From the NCBI RefSeq assembly GCF_014839805.1, contig NC_051131.1:11706913-11770912 (forward strand): DNA of 64,000 nucleotides, written 5' to 3'. A program made the position numbers and the translations under genes. The stretch's first letter is position 1; each line of letters begins with the position of its first letter. Below are positions 62,006 through 64,000 of the stretch, in pieces. The DNA comes from Manduca sexta (taxonomy: Eukaryota > Arthropoda > Insecta > Lepidoptera > Sphingidae). Under the pieces are notes generated by a model. It made no database searches. It was not told the DNA's origin and saw only the letters and a program-made list of their open reading frames with translations.

Positions 62006-62310
62006 AACACAGTTTAATTACACTGGCGTCAAAATTCTTTTAAAATTTCCAGTAATTCGCAGTCAGTTTATTTACATTAAAACCATTCGTTACCAGTATC
62101 CATGCAAAATTCTACAGTTTACGCGATTAGATCAAATAAACACAAGTGTCTCGACTCTCGACCGAGTTTCATAAGTTCTATCGTTCCGCCAAAAACCTAA
62201 TGCCAGTTGTAAATCACTTAAAACAACATTCGTTAAATACCTATTATAATCGTTCTGGTGTAAATATTTTACGAAAATAATTTATAATTACCTAAATAAA
62301 AAAATAAACT

Positions 62311-62482
62311 GTTTTATTTATCACGTAGGCGAACATAGTTGCGCTTATGATAAATCAAGGTAGAGAATATTTAATTATTACTTAAAGTCACTTATATAAA
62401 CTAAAGACATTTTATATTGAACATAAAATAGATGAGAGTACAAAGTAAACAAAGAAGCTAGCTCGGGCTTGCAGGAAAGAAG
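62311..62482. repeat. Dispersed repeat shared with 9025-9205
   Basis: Same ordered blocks as the copy at 9025-9205, in the same orientation. Confidence 0.7.
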
Positions 62483-62489
62483 ACATAAA

Positions 62490-63949
62490 AAAGATAAACC
62501 TAAACATAGTTCTCATTTATACAACAGCTTCATCAGCTATGTCAGTTGCATTATTTGAAGTGATCTAAATTCTAAACTAAGTATGTAAGAAGTTTTAACT
62601 ATGCCTTGTTTTACAATTATTGAGATAAATAGTCGAAAATCCGAAAATAAGGAATTTTATGGCATGAAATCCAATGTATGATAAAGACACATTTTGAAAT
62701 TACAAAAAAATACTCTAATTTATAAAATATATAAAAAGATAAAGGAAGTCAGAATGCGAATTATCCTAAGCCTATAATATAATCATAATCTTCTATCACC
62801 TGCCTTTAAAAAGATCCCTTCCTTTATACACAAAGGTAACAAAAAATAATTAGGTATCGTGTCAAGCAAGATTATCTCGGTCACCAACGTAGCTAATTTT
62901 GGACACATTCGAATCTTGATGTAAAACCTGTACTTCACACGAATTTATTTCATAAACTTTCATTTGAAATAATTGTGACTAAAATTTTAATTCAATCTGC
63001 TTATGGAAAACTTCGCCTTTCTAGACGGTTCTACCTAAGTCCTCAAGTTTTTAATGCTACCATAAATATTTACGATGTTTAAAATGTTCCACATTTTAGA
63101 TATCAATATAATAAGAATATTATATTATTCAGAATGCCTGAACCAAGCTTTAGGGTACACTAGATATTTTACCATAATACCATCTAATTGCCATTGCATA
63201 TAAGATCTATTATTGTTTTTCTACAGAATTGTCAATAGCATATCATTCCAAAATCGCCATAAGTATATGTACTTACACATCATTTTTGCTTAGCTCAAAT
63301 ACCACCAGAAGTGCAGATTTAAACTCATTCGAAATGAGGACTAAGGTCAGTAAAGCCCCCTTTCAATGAGTCATGTCGAGTGAGGTCTGACTTCGCCTGC
63401 GGTTATTGATACGACACCATTGTCCCTAGCTTTGAAACTTTAAAGCCTCATTTAGATTCAGCGTGCGGAAATGTTTTTTCTAGCAACGTGGAAATGTCGA
63501 GCAATTGACCTTATGTTACCTTTCTCGTTTTAATGTTTGTTTTTAATGGTGTGCGGTACCCACAATTGGTTAGAATTTTTGAAGATCAGTTAGTTTTGTG
63601 TTTTGGTTTGCAACGAATTATTAAGTGTGAATAGTTCATAAGCACTATATTTTTTTATTGAATACAAACAAACAAAAATTATATTTCTTTTATAGAAAAG
63701 TATTGTCATTAAAACCACATTTATTACTCATATTTCGTTGGGTTACTTCGTAAATAAGTCATGTACAAGAACATTAATAATTCTTACGAATCATTAATCA
63801 TCTTCCAATGATTGTTTTCTTAGCAATGACCTGAATACAGTAAAAGTTCATAATAAAAACAAACGTCAATTGTTAGATCCTATAAATTTGCAATTTCACA
63901 TCAATGCAATGGAAATTAAAAGAAAATAAAAATATAGCATCTTCGTTCA
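62490..63949. other. Presumed NOX4-like intron; no exon found
   Basis: AT-rich. I searched for an exon encoding the haem-ligand membrane segments and found none with a fitting donor (phase 2). 63300-63480 looks like repeat sequence. Confidence 0.45.
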
Positions 63950-64000
63950 AATATAATCTGTTGTGTTCCGGTTTAAAGGACATTGTAGCCAATGTAACTA
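63950..64000 (+). repeat. Dispersed repeat family B, cut by the window edge
   Basis: 'ctgttgtgttccggtttaaaggacattgtagccaatgtaacta' matches the family's middle and runs off the end. Confidence 0.8.

Noticed and set aside
63276..63345. Possible upstream NOX4-like exon before a GTAAGT donor (minus)
   Set aside because: The frame is open and the phase would fit, but the peptide does not resemble the haem-ligand helices that should precede the first exon seen.

Overview
The window looks like AT-rich lepidopteran (moth or butterfly) nuclear DNA. It has small exons with GT..AG introns and long gene-poor stretches. It is heavily populated by tRNA-derived SINEs, MITE-like fold-back elements, 5'-truncated non-LTR retrotransposons and other dispersed families of a kind familiar from lepidopteran genomes. 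There are no operons, bacterial genes or CRISPR arrays. All clearly supported genes lie on the minus strand.

Left part (1-41.9 kb): mostly repeats and unique AT-rich DNA. Supported genes here are small. One is a two-exon gene for an 88-residue Cys-rich protein (12535-13124). The other is a single-exon gene for a 100-residue secreted Gly/Tyr-rich protein (18046-18348), with a well-placed TATA box and initiator. Two weaker candidate terminal exons (2321-2433 and 10537-10618) may belong to genes whose other exons I could not find. Repeats of note are an exact five-unit 123-bp tandem array (37926-38540), a tandem multimer of a SINE-derived fragment (39171-39690), a long inverted repeat beside it (39715-40335), a perfect 26-bp hairpin (13317-13372) and two copies of a MITE with GGACC termini.

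Right part (41.9-64 kb): three minus-strand genes of recognisable family. A complete four-exon UDP-glycosyltransferase (520 aa) lies at 41889-44889. A complete five-exon Sec20/BNIP1-type SNARE (244 aa) lies at 48225-50113. The 3' half (seven exons, about 390 aa) of a NOX4-like NADPH oxidase lies at 51250-61648, and its haem-binding N-terminal half must lie beyond the window. All splice phases in these genes close without frameshifts. The gene products have unrelated jobs: ER detoxification conjugation, Golgi-ER membrane fusion, and ROS production.

The most unusual observation is a 5'-truncated RTE-like retrotransposon inserted about 70 bp downstream of the NOX4-like stop codon. It is flanked by an 11-bp target-site duplication. 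Its 5' end carries 28 bp identical, in sense orientation, to a coding segment of the same NOX4-like gene. This fits template switching onto the host gene's own RNA during insertion. The copied segment is the start of the third unit of a short tandem amino-acid repeat that itself looks like a lineage-specific insert in the NADPH-binding domain.
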